Shown one piece after another: positions 7,439 to 16,300 of a stretch of 64,000 nt of DNA. The position numbers and the translations under genes are program-made. Every line of letters begins with the position of its first letter. Position 1 is the stretch's first letter. The notes beneath the pieces were generated by a model that worked only from the letters and a program-made list of their open reading frames with translations, searched no databases and was not told the DNA's origin. Origin of the DNA: Erysipelotrichaceae bacterium (GTDB taxonomy: Bacteria; Bacillota_I; Bacilli_A; RFN20; CAG-826); assembly GCA_015059105.1 (NCBI GenBank), contig SVBB01000005.1, forward strand, positions 33,368 to 97,367, read 5' to 3'.

Positions 7439-7454
7439 TGCAATTACCGGTTGC
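7439..7454. promoter_or_regulatory. Dyad-symmetric 16-mer, site 2
   Basis: TGCAATTACCGGTTGC, second copy of the element at 7351, 88 bp downstream. It ends just before the GGAGGA ribosome site of the HTH-GlmM gene. A bound repressor here would block the start of the operon. Confidence 0.5.
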
Positions 7455-7466
7455 GGAGGAAAGAAT

Positions 7467-9101
7467 ATGACAACAGGTGAAAAAATCGTCCACTTACGAA
7501 TCAGTAATGGAGTCTCACAAGAACAACTCGCGAAATATCTCAAAGTCTCTAGACAGTCCGTCTCTAAATGGGAAAGCGACAAATCACAACCAGAGATTGA
7601 AAAGATCGTCAAACTCGCTGAATTATTTAAAATCACAATTGATGAATTATTAAATGATAATATCGTTATCCATCGCGGTAAAACGCTTGATAACGCTGAA
7701 GAAAAGATTGAAAACCACTACTTCGGCACTGATGGATTTAGAGGAGAGGTCAACAAAGTCTTAACATGCGACCACGCATATAAGATTGGCCGTTTCTTCG
7801 GCTGGTTCTTCTCTAACCCAAAATACACTTTACAAAAGAAGAGCTATCGTCCAAAAGTCGTCATCGGTAAAGATACGAGAAGAAGTTCCTATATGCTCGA
7901 ATACGCAGTGGCCGCTGGTTTAGCAGCTTCAGGCGCGGATGTATATTTATTACACGTCACCACTACACCTAGCGTTTCCTATATCGTTAGACAAGATTAT
8001 TTCGACTGTGGAGTGATGATCACTGCTTCTCATAACCCATTTTATGATAACGGTATTAAAATCATTAACTCCGCTGGTGAAAAGCTCGATGATAACATCG
8101 CTTCCTTATGCGAAGCCTATATCGATGGCAACTTAGCCAAACTCGGCATTAAAGGTGATGACTTACCATTCGCTGAACAAGAAAAGATTGGCACAATCGT
8201 CGACTACTTCTCTGGTAGAAATAGATATATCGCCTACCTCATCTCTTTAGCGAGACACTCTATGAGCAACCTCAAGATTGGTTTAGATACTGCTAACGGT
8301 GCGTCTTGGATGATTGCTAAAAGCGTCTTTGATGCTTTAGGCGCTCAAACTCATATCATCAACAATCAACCAAATGGTTTAAACATCAATAAAGATGCGG
8401 GTAGCACTCATATTGAAAAATTCTGTCAATTTGTCAAAGACAATAAATTAGATGTCGGCTTTGCTTTCGACGGTGATGCGGACCGCTGCTTAGCAGTCGA
8501 TGAAAAAGGTGAAGTTGTCGATGGTGATAAAATCATCTACTTACTCGCCTGCAAACTCTTAAAAGAAGAAGCCCTTTCCAATAACACAGTGGTCACCACT
8601 ATCATGTCTAACACTGGCTTAACTAAAGCTCTTAAAGCCATTGGGGTGAACAATGTCCAAACTCAAGTCGGTGATAGATTCGTCTTTGAAAGAATGCAAA
8701 AAGATGGTTTCGTCTTAGGCGGGGAACAATCTGGTCATATCATCATCAAGAGATACGCCACTACTGGTGACGGCGTTTTAACTGCGATTATGGTCGCGGA
8801 AGAGATGTTAACGAGAAAAGAAAGCTTATCTAAACTCGTCGCTCCTGTGAAATTATTACCACAAGAGATGAAATCCGTGAGAGTGACATCTAAAGATGAT
8901 GCAATCAATGATGAACAAGTTCAAGAAGCCTTCAAGAAGATCAATGAAGAAATCGGTGAAGATGGCCGCATCTCACTTAGAAAATCTGGCACTGAACCAG
9001 TGATTCGTATTATGGTGGAATATCCAAATGTCGAAGGCTGCAAGAAATATATTGATAGAATGTATAACGTCATCAAGAAAAGAGGATATGTCTGTGAATA
9101 A
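7467..9101 (+). CDS. XRE-family HTH domain fused to phosphoglucosamine mutase
   Basis: The enzyme part interconverts glucosamine-6-P and glucosamine-1-P for peptidoglycan precursors. Residues 1-62 form an XRE/HTH_3 DNA-binding domain (QEQLAKYLKVSRQSVSKWE). After a ~20-residue linker, a full GlmM-like mutase follows: YFGTDGFRG, catalytic Ser in TASHNP, metal loop DGDADR, sugar loop GGEQSGHI and phosphate site RKSGTEP. The total is 544 residues against ~450 for ordinary GlmM. I chose the ATG at 7467 because GGAGGA stands 6 nt before it and the HTH begins there, though the frame is open further upstream. Divergent nagB and two dyad sites suggest that it regulates amino-sugar genes, which is inference. 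Confidence 0.88.
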   Translation: MTTGEKIVHLRISNGVSQEQLAKYLKVSRQSVSKWESDKSQPEIEKIVKLAELFKITIDELLNDNIVIHRGKTLDNAEEKIENHYFGTDGFRGEVNKVLTCDHAYKIGRFFGWFFSNPKYTLQKKSYRPKVVIGKDTRRSSYMLEYAVAAGLAASGADVYLLHVTTTPSVSYIVRQDYFDCGVMITASHNPFYDNGIKIINSAGEKLDDNIASLCEAYIDGNLAKLGIKGDDLPFAEQEKIGTIVDYFSGRNRYIAYLISLARHSMSNLKIGLDTANGASWMIAKSVFDALGAQTHIINNQPNGLNINKDAGSTHIEKFCQFVKDNKLDVGFAFDGDADRCLAVDEKGEVVDGDKIIYLLACKLLKEEALSNNTVVTTIMSNTGLTKALKAIGVNNVQTQVGDRFVFERMQKDGFVLGGEQSGHIIIKRYATTGDGVLTAIMVAEEMLTRKESLSKLVAPVKLLPQEMKSVRVTSKDDAINDEQVQEAFKKINEEIGEDGRISLRKSGTEPVIRIMVEYPNVEGCKKYIDRMYNVIKKRGYVCE

Positions 9102-9759
9102 GAAATGCGTCTTAACTAAAGAACTATACGATTGCCAAATCGATTATTTAGCCCCATATTTTAACGAAAGTACTTATCCATGGGAAATCCTTCCAAAGAT
9201 TAAAGAAATCGTCTCTAATGCCCTTAAAAATGGTTTAAAAGGCTATTCCCTTCTTAAAGAAGGAGTCTTAGTTGGCGAAAATGTCACAATCGCGGAAACT
9301 GCCACTATCATTCCACCCGCAATTATCGGTCCAGATACAGAGATCAGACCAGGTGCATATTTAAGAGGCAATGTCATCGTTGGTCCTAAATGTGTCTTAG
9401 GCAATTCATCCGAATTCAAAAACTGTATCTTACTCGAACACGTGCAGTGCCCACATTATAACTATGTCGGTGATTCCATCTTAGGCAACTACGCACATAC
9501 GGGTGCAGGGACAATATGTTCCAACCTCAAAAGCGATGGCAAGAATATCGTTATCCATGGCGATAAGGATTATGAAACTGGCTTACGTAAAATCGGTGGC
9601 ATCTTAGGCGACCACGCGGATGTCGGATGTGGTTCAGTTCTCAATCCAGGAACAGTCATCGGTAAAAACACTCAAGTGTATCCATTAACAATGGGTAGAG
9701 GTGTTTATCCTGAAAACTCTATTGTTAAAGGTACAAAAGAGTACGTTGACAAAAAATAA
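9094..9759 (+). CDS. Left-handed beta-helix acyltransferase, GlmU C-terminal-like
   Basis: About 221 residues with a short alpha-helical start and then hexapeptide repeats (VLVGENVTIAETATIIP, AYLRGNVIVGPKCVLG, YVGDSILGNYAHTGAGTIC). This is the fold and order of the acetyltransferase half of GlmU, and no nucleotidyltransferase half is present. It may acetylate glucosamine-1-P made by the upstream mutase, or another sugar phosphate. The GTG at 9094 is preceded by AGAGGA with 7-nt spacing and is preferred; the ATG at 9088 is an alternative but sits only 1 nt after that site. The gene overlaps the mutase stop, so the two are translationally coupled. Confidence 0.8.
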   Translation: MNKKCVLTKELYDCQIDYLAPYFNESTYPWEILPKIKEIVSNALKNGLKGYSLLKEGVLVGENVTIAETATIIPPAIIGPDTEIRPGAYLRGNVIVGPKCVLGNSSEFKNCILLEHVQCPHYNYVGDSILGNYAHTGAGTICSNLKSDGKNIVIHGDKDYETGLRKIGGILGDHADVGCGSVLNPGTVIGKNTQVYPLTMGRGVYPENSIVKGTKEYVDKK

Positions 9760-9785
9760 ATAATAATACTTAATGTATTCAACAT

Positions 9786-9807
9786 AAGACCCTTTGGGTC
9801 TTTTTTA
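9786..9807 (+). terminator. Terminator of the HTH-GlmM operon
   Basis: Stem AAGACCC/GGGTCTT with a TTT loop, followed by a T run. Confidence 0.85.
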
Positions 9808-9910
9808 TTGTTTGTAATAATTGCTGAAAATAAAATCCGAAAAAAACATGTTTTTCACGTCTTTATATATAGGGGCATATTTTTACTCACATGTATAAGG
9901 AGCAACTATT

Positions 9911-10435
9911 ATGAATATCGTCATTAATTTAGCAGAAAAAGAATCAACGATAGAGGTATTACAAAAACTAATGGAAAAAGAATACGTTCCATTCGATATT
10001 GAAATAACTAATAGCCATATTAAAGATATTAATAATATAACTGGGTATAAGCTTTTCACAAAAAGGAGTCTTTATGTTTCTTCTTCAACGCTTTATGAAT
10101 TAATGCAGCCTCTTGGTGGCAAAGGTCAACATAATTATCACGCTTTAACCCCTGAAGATGTTTTTATGGCACTTGATTCTATCAAAGATCCTATGTATGT
10201 AATATTTGTTAAAGATAAAAGATACGCGATGATATCGGTAAAACTATCTCACTTTCATATTCCCTTAATGTTAATTGTCGAAACTGAAGCAAGTTTGATT
10301 ACAAATACTAATGCAAATATTAATAAAGTGGTTACTATTTATCCAAAAAGTCACATCGAAGAGTTTATCAATAAATTAGATAAAGAAGCATTGATATATA
10401 AAAAACCCTCAAACGAGGGTGAGGTGATAAATTGA
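9911..10435 (+). CDS. Putative MuF_C / PBECR-like nuclease (phage-toxin type)
   Basis: The 174-residue protein has no signal peptide. From about residue 77 it shows HALTPEDVFMALDSIKDPMYVI, then a strand pair ending ISVKLSHFHIPLMLIVE, and finally NKVVTIYPKSHIEEFINKL with ALIYKK. This order (H-x-LTPEDV, dP-x-x-I, P-hydrophobic-I, SIY-like, lLY) is that of the MuF C-terminal and PBECR domains, Barnase/EndoU/ColicinE5/RelE-like RNases found in phage polyvalent proteins. The assignment is by eye. AAGGAG gives the ribosome site. Its last codons are antisense to the 3' end of a ncRNA gene, an arrangement that could restrain it. Confidence 0.5.
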   Translation: MNIVINLAEKESTIEVLQKLMEKEYVPFDIEITNSHIKDINNITGYKLFTKRSLYVSSSTLYELMQPLGGKGQHNYHALTPEDVFMALDSIKDPMYVIFVKDKRYAMISVKLSHFHIPLMLIVETEASLITNTNANINKVVTIYPKSHIEEFINKLDKEALIYKKPSNEGEVIN

Positions 10436-10562
10436 GATCCAATAACTGCGCCAATTCGCTTAACTTTCACTCTACCACTAGTTTTAGATCGGTAATCCGA
10501 TTGAAGACTGAGCGTCATTGTTTATCGCAACGTCTTGCGAGAGTCATTACCCTTACTCGTAG
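10400..10562 (-). ncRNA. Structured small RNA, copy 1
   Basis: A minus-strand transcription unit of about 163 nt. TTACAA (10592-10597), a 17-nt spacer and TTATAT (10569-10574) give a promoter; a CCCTC/GAGGG stem with a T run (10400-10419) gives a terminator. Internal hairpins include ATCGG-loop-CCGAT (10488-10501) and TCGCAA-GACG-TTGCGA. Near the 5' end a CGAG/CTCG stem pairs across a conserved loop. A nearly identical unit follows in tandem. The RNA overlaps the end of the convergent MuF_C-like gene. Both copies contain an ATG-led frame with a shared first 20 residues but no ribosome site, so I favour noncoding. Confidence 0.6.
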
Positions 10563-10601
10563 CTACTTATATAATACAATAGTTGTAATAATTGTAAATA
10601 G

Positions 10602-10767
10602 AAAAATAAAACCCCAAAGAAGGGGTTATGATAAATTGAGATCCAATACGGGCGCTACTTCGCCTTAACTTTCACTCTACCACTAGTTTTAGATCGGTAA
10701 TCCGATTGAAGACTGAGCGTCATTGTTTATCGCAACGTCTTGCAGGAGGCATTACCCTGACCTGTAG
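10602..10767 (-). ncRNA. Structured small RNA, copy 2
   Basis: Second unit of the 204-205 bp tandem duplication, with its own TTACAA/TTATAT promoter (10797-10802 and 10774-10779, 17-nt spacer) and its own terminator (AACCCC/GGGGTT stem plus T-rich tail). Differences from copy 1 keep the fold: the 5' stem is CAGG/CCTG in place of CGAG/CTCG, and the terminator stem has changed on both arms. The 605 bases between 10436 and 11040 hold only these two units and the 30-bp repeats. Confidence 0.6.
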
Positions 10768-10920
10768 CTATTTATATAATACAACAGTTGTAATAATTGT
10801 AAATATATTTATCGTAAAGAAGGCATTACTATATGACATTTTGACTTGCAACTTAGTAGTCATAAGATACTATTTTGCATTATTTGAAATAAATTACTTT
10901 GTAATTTAAACCTGCCTTTT

Positions 10921-10983
10921 ACATTTTTTGGTGGGGAAAAAGTGTGAAATCTAACATTTTTTGGTGGGGAAAAAGTGTGAAAT
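10921..10983. repeat. Perfect 30-bp direct repeat (two copies, 3-bp spacer)
   Basis: Identical 30-mers at 10921-10950 and 10954-10983, each beginning ACATTTTTTGGTGGGG and ending AAAGTGTGAAAT. The period is 33 bp, about three helical turns. They lie 57 bp upstream of the AAA/DUF4143 ATPase start and look like a double binding site. Confidence 0.85.
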
Positions 10984-11040
10984 ACTCTTTATTTTTATCT
11001 TAAAAAGAAACATAATTAAGGTGTCGAGGAGGCCATTTAT

Positions 11041-12435
11041 ATGTTCTATAAAAGAAAAGTATATGATTCATTAGTAAAATGGAAACAAGAAGGAAGTAAA
11101 AAAGCTATTCTTATCGAAGGGCTAAGACAAATAGGAAAATCAACTTTATGTGAAGAATTTGTAAATAAAAACTACACTAATGTCTATAAATTTGATTTCA
11201 GAGAAAATGAAGACGATAGGCTTATTTTTACTAGCAACTTCAATCTTGATTCTTTTAAAGAAGATTTATTTATACGTTTTAAAAAAGAATATAACGACAA
11301 CGATGCAGTATTACTCCTTGATGAAATCGGTGACTGCCCTAACGCACGTGCAGCAATAAAATACTTACTAAAAGAAACGAACTTTGATATTATCGCCACT
11401 GGATCATTATTAGGTGTACATGGTTTTTCATCTAGAAAGAAAAGATCTCCATCTGTCGGTTTTACCCATTACTGCACAATGCATTCTTTTGACTTTGAAG
11501 AATTCCTATGGGCAATCCAAATCCCTGACACAATTATTCAAAGAATTAAAGAAAGTGTTGTTACTTCAACCCCATTAGATGAAAAAAATCATAATCTACT
11601 AAAAAAACTATTCAAACACTATATCATCACCGGAGGAATGCCCGAAGCAGTCGCTCAATATTTATCAAGCCATGATTTTGCGAAAGTTATCACCACTAAC
11701 ACCGACAAACTAAAAGAGATGCAAGGCGACTTTGGTCGCGTCCTTGATAAAAACGGGGAGGTAACTACTGATAACGATTTGCTCTTTAGAACTAATGAGG
11801 TTTATTCAGTGCTTGTTCCAGAACTTGCGAAAGATAACGCTAAATTCCAATTCTCAATGATTAGAAAAGGAGCGAGAAGCAAAGAATACGAAAAAACCAT
11901 CACATGGTTAGAAGACTATGGATTAGTTTGTAAATGCTATAACCTAAGGGATTTAAAACTACCATTAGAAGGATATGAAAACATCGATTCATACAAACTT
12001 TATTTTGGTGATATTGGTCTATATATAGCAAAAATGGGGTTAGAAACCGCCTCATTATTATTGGGCAACGAATTAGATTCATATGGTGGCTATATTTATG
12101 AAGGAATTGCTGCAGATATATTAAACAAAGCGGATTTCCCTTTGTATTATTTTGATAATGGAAAATCTGAACTTGATTTCATCATACAAGATGACAACAA
12201 GTTAGCGATTATAGAAGTAAAGATGAATAAAGGAAAATCAAAGTCTGCAAAAGCAATCATGGAAGGTAAAAGCAACCATCATGCGGACATTTGTTACCGC
12301 GTAACTGATAAGAATTTCTCAATAGGCTCCTATTATAAAGGGGTGCCCCACTATGCGCTCCCATTTCTACTTGAACACATTAAAACAAAACTTCTTAAAT
12401 CGCTCATTGTGGAACCAGTGAAGATAGAAGAATGA
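11041..12435 (+). CDS. AAA (AAA_14) ATPase with DUF4143 C-terminal domain
   Basis: The 464-residue protein has Walker A GLRQIGKST at residues 27-35, Walker B AVLLLDEIGD around residue 94, a sensor ATGSLLG, and a C-terminal DUF4143 region. Around residues 377-396 lies a restriction-endonuclease-like ELDFII ... IIEVKMNKGKS motif. Such ATPases are abundant, often multicopy genes in gut anaerobes and move readily; their cellular task is not settled. A GAGGAGG site precedes the ATG. Its stop codon directly abuts the stop of the convergent gene, with no terminator between them. Two 30-bp repeats stand upstream. Confidence 0.88.
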   Translation: MFYKRKVYDSLVKWKQEGSKKAILIEGLRQIGKSTLCEEFVNKNYTNVYKFDFRENEDDRLIFTSNFNLDSFKEDLFIRFKKEYNDNDAVLLLDEIGDCPNARAAIKYLLKETNFDIIATGSLLGVHGFSSRKKRSPSVGFTHYCTMHSFDFEEFLWAIQIPDTIIQRIKESVVTSTPLDEKNHNLLKKLFKHYIITGGMPEAVAQYLSSHDFAKVITTNTDKLKEMQGDFGRVLDKNGEVTTDNDLLFRTNEVYSVLVPELAKDNAKFQFSMIRKGARSKEYEKTITWLEDYGLVCKCYNLRDLKLPLEGYENIDSYKLYFGDIGLYIAKMGLETASLLLGNELDSYGGYIYEGIAADILNKADFPLYYFDNGKSELDFIIQDDNKLAIIEVKMNKGKSKSAKAIMEGKSNHHADICYRVTDKNFSIGSYYKGVPHYALPFLLEHIKTKLLKSLIVEPVKIEE

Positions 12436-13242
12436 TTATGCTTTTGAATCATCTATTTCTTTTTTGATGGCAATCAATTCTTTTAATAAAGATTCCTTCA
12501 TACTTTGAGGAAGATCATTATTCAAAACACCTTGGATATAATCGTCGATATCTATTTCGCCATTATAAAACATCTCTTTGATATTCGGCCCTAATGATAG
12601 TTCTGTTTTATTAAGATTAATTGGACCATGTTTTTTAAGTAGTTCGCTTGGCGTATAACCACGATTAACCCATAATCTCGTATTGTTATATAAAGCTTGA
12701 ATAATCCCAACTACTTTTTGAGTTGTTTCAAAATCGAATTCAAATCCCCAAAACAATAGTCTCTTAAGAGTCATTGTTAATGGATCGTTGCCATCATAAT
12801 ATGAAAGGCTTTGGAAATCATAAAATATCGTTGTAACACAAAGATCCGTATTACCACGGCCATTATTTCTCAAAATCTTTTTTAGTTCTTTAACTTCTTT
12901 ATTATTATATTGTTCCCAATAATTATAAGATGAGTGATTGAGAAACTTGTCATATGTTTTCGGAATATAATAGTCTTTGTCTTTTTGTAAACCCAATATA
13001 GCGTCTATACTTTCAGAATCCAAAAAATCTTCGACGATGAGATATAGATTTCTTTTTCTCGTTTTCCAAATGCTGTAAGTGTGAGTAAATTTATCAAAAC
13101 GAGTAGATAAGTCTTTTATGAATGATTTTTTCTCTGCCTCTGGATAATAATGCTTAAAGATATCAAAAGCATTATCGGAATCAATAACTCCATATAGTTT
13201 CACACATCCAATATAGAATTCGCGATATTGTTTCGGCGTCAT
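12436..13242 (-). CDS. Hypothetical protein, possibly SEC-C-associated family
   Basis: The 268-residue soluble protein begins MTPKQYREFYIGCVKLYGVI and contains NNTRLWVNRGYTPSELLKKHGP. That word resembles the region after which SEC-C zinc-motif proteins of Firmicutes carry their metal-binding tail, but no Cys-x-Cys or Cys-His motif follows here. The C-terminus is acidic and helical. No enzyme motif is recognisable. It is convergent with the AAA ATPase, stop to stop, so the two mRNAs could overlap. Confidence 0.55.
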   Translation of the reverse strand: MTPKQYREFYIGCVKLYGVIDSDNAFDIFKHYYPEAEKKSFIKDLSTRFDKFTHTYSIWKTRKRNLYLIVEDFLDSESIDAILGLQKDKDYYIPKTYDKFLNHSSYNYWEQYNNKEVKELKKILRNNGRGNTDLCVTTIFYDFQSLSYYDGNDPLTMTLKRLLFWGFEFDFETTQKVVGIIQALYNNTRLWVNRGYTPSELLKKHGPINLNKTELSLGPNIKEMFYNGEIDIDDYIQGVLNNDLPQSMKESLLKELIAIKKEIDDSKA

Positions 13243-13292
13243 ATTTATTATTTTAAACCATAGTGTGTATCAATACAAAGATTCATTATCAA

Positions 13293-13316
13293 AAGGCCTA
13301 GCGTGTCGCTAAGCCT
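13293..13316. terminator. Bidirectional terminator
   Basis: Stem AAGGC(C)TAGCG / CGCTA(A)GCCTT with a TGT loop and A/T-rich flanks. It ends the giant lipoprotein mRNA on the minus strand. Confidence 0.8.
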
Positions 13317-13357
13317 TAACGCATTCACTGCGTAAATATATTATAGTCGCAAGATTA

Positions 13358-16300
13358 TTACCAATTGATGTTGATTGTTGTTGCTTCACTTACAGTAATA
13401 GATTGATCATCGTTAGGATACCAGTTATCATTGTCACCCCAATTATGAGCATCATTATCAAGTCTTATCTTATATTTGTAAGTGTTGTTAACTGTCCATT
13501 CAACTGTTCCTTCCCATATTTTGGAATTGGCCGCTGTTTCAACTAATTTAATAGCGTTTGCGTTTGATGCTGACCATTCACAAAAATCGCCAACAATATA
13601 AACGGAACCACCCCAATCAGTAACATCGCCTTTGTTTTTTAAATCAGCGTGGAAAGTAATTGTTACTTTTTCTCCTGGTTCAGGGTCGGGAGAAGGTCTA
13701 GCAGGGAAAGTAATTGCACCTTTGTTTTCAACAACAGCATCGACACCAACAGCAAATATTCTGTTCTTTTGAACTGTGTTTTCCCAAACATAAGTGGTTG
13801 GATCACTCGACGCTATTCTCACAAACTTATAGTTATATTCTTCTTTTGGAAGAAGTTGGATGGTTAATTTATAACACCCTTCAGTGTTGTCATATACCAT
13901 TTTATAACTATCACTTGCTTTCCAAGCTGTTTCATCAACAAAAGTGAAATCACCAACAACGTACAATGATTCACCATCTAAGATATCATCACAAGTGGCT
14001 TTGAAAGTGACATTAGTATTAATTGCTTCGATATAGATTGTAAGTTTTTCATTCTTTTCTCTTAAATAAAGCTTGTAGTTGCCTGCAATATTAACAACTA
14101 TATTGTCGTCATCATCAGCGACAAAGTTTGCTTTAGCGCCGCCATCATCCACAGACTCAAAGCCAAGCCATAATGAATTACCATCGTTTACTTTAATCTT
14201 TGTACTCTTATCTAGACCAAGTTGAATAGACCATTGATGTGCTACACCTTCTGGTAAACTCTCTTCATCTTTTTCTAAAACAGCAGTACTAGTTGAATAA
14301 TTCCAAATATCGCCAACTCCTAAAACTTTATAGATAGTTTCCTCTGTTGAATGCACACCAAAGTAAACAGTACCAGCAGCTTTTGCAAAGATATCGACTT
14401 CGCAATCTTTTAAGACAGTGTAAGTCTTTGTACCACTATCATAAGAAATGTATTCTTCTGCGCCTGCTTCAGGAGTTAAACCTAATGCAGTTTTGCCGTC
14501 TGTATCAAAAATCTTGAATGTTTGATCTTTGCTAAGAGCAACATCATCTTTCTTGAATTGAACAGTTCCACCATTATAGTCGAAGGCTAAATCAGTTTGA
14601 GGTGCTTCACCAACTTGAAGTTTGTAGTTCGCACCAACAAAGCCTAAATAGATAGTAACAGTCTTGTTAGCGTCATTTGCGACTTTAAAGTATAGAGTAA
14701 CTTGGCCTGCGTATAATGGTTTGATGTTGCTTCCAGATGGGTTTTCAAAATAAACATGGCCTTCTTCTTGAGAAACACAGTTAAATGGGAATGTTTCCAT
14801 ATTTACACAGTTCATTGGTTTGAATAATTCGTTAGCAGAAACATCAAACACGGATTTATATTGAGCGAGATAATTAGCTTTTTCTCCTTCAGGTAATTCA
14901 TCATAAGCATCTACAAACATGAATCCACTGCTTGGAAGCATTTCATCTTTACAAACGACTTTATATGCATCAATGAATGTAACACCTGTTAGCCAAACTT
15001 CCCAAACATTGCCTTCGTTCTTATGGAGAACATACGCATGAGCATCATTAACAGCTAAACTAGTTTTTAATGTATCGCTTGGTTTGACTGCATTATTAAT
15101 GTTTAATACACCACCGGCTTTAGGGTTTGCAGCTTTATTTTCACCAGCAATTCTCACGACGATTGCTTGTTCTTTAGCAATATCGAGTTCATCACCGACA
15201 TATTCAAATTTTTCATCATAACCTTGATCAACATCATTTGACTTAGTTAATTGAACTTTCTTACTACCAATAGTAATTGAATACTTATATTCAACTGCTA
15301 CTTGGCAAGTATCTCTTACAGTTTCTTCTTCATCAATAACACCATCTTGGTCTAAATCGATGAACGCTGTTATTGTGACATTTCCTTCTTTTACAGGAGT
15401 AACTACACCATTAGCAACAGTTGCAACATCTTCATCGCTGCTCTTCCAAGCGAGAAGTTCCGCTTGGGTAGTATTAGCAGGAGTAAATTCACAGTTAAGA
15501 GTTAATGTTTCGCCCATAAAGAGGGTTCCAGAAGCATATTCGTCTTCACCATTTCTAATCGCTAATCCAGTAGCAGGAATAACTTGCTCAATGACATTGA
15601 CATTAAATGTGTTAGATAAACCTAAGTATTGGACAGTAATAACTGTGTTGTTTTTAATCACTGTCACAGTATTTCCAGCGACGCCATCAACGAGGTATGT
15701 AACACCTTCTTTACCTGCGCTACCAAGGAATTCCTCCATTTTGCTGCCAAATTGATCTTTAACTATAACGGTTAAAGTGCTTAAATTACTGATTGAGCTA
15801 TTAACAACGATATCACCACCACTATAAGAAACTTCTAATGTGGTAGCGACAGGGAGTTCTTGTACGTAGAAATATCCGTTATACCATCCTTCTCCACCAT
15901 CTCCATTAGGTCTAAAGTAAATTTGGTATAAACCATCTTTTGCAACTTGATATTCATTACCTGAACCAGAAGGATAATAAACTGTCGCATCCGCATTCAT
16001 TACTTTAATACCATCGCCGTTTTTTAACATCAATGATTCGCTTAATAAGAATTCACCAGTAACAGAAGGATTTTCACTTAATTCATATTCTTTAGTGCTC
16101 CATTTTCCGGAATCACCATTAATCTTGCCGACAACATAATAATGAACAACAGGAATATCTTCCCAAGTTGCAACGATTGTTACGTCATCTGTTAAAACAC
16201 CAATGCTAGCGCCAGGTTGTTTAACTTGTTCATTGACTAACCAACCTGCAAATTGCTGCCCAGATGGTGCGTCATATGGGTTAGCTGGTAAGAAGTATTC

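Noticed and set aside
7350..7466. In-frame extension of the HTH-GlmM protein by 39 residues from a TTG
   Set aside because: It would cover the dyad sites and the TTGACA, and the GGAGGA site 6 nt before the ATG at 7467 marks the true start.
10400..10810. CRISPR array or type III toxin-antitoxin repeat array
   Set aside because: Only two long units with internal promoters and terminators; no short spacer pattern and no ToxN-like gene.
10432..10909. Plus-strand short frames in the tandem repeat region
   Set aside because: They follow from the duplicated ncRNA units; the two copies do not keep the same frame or length.
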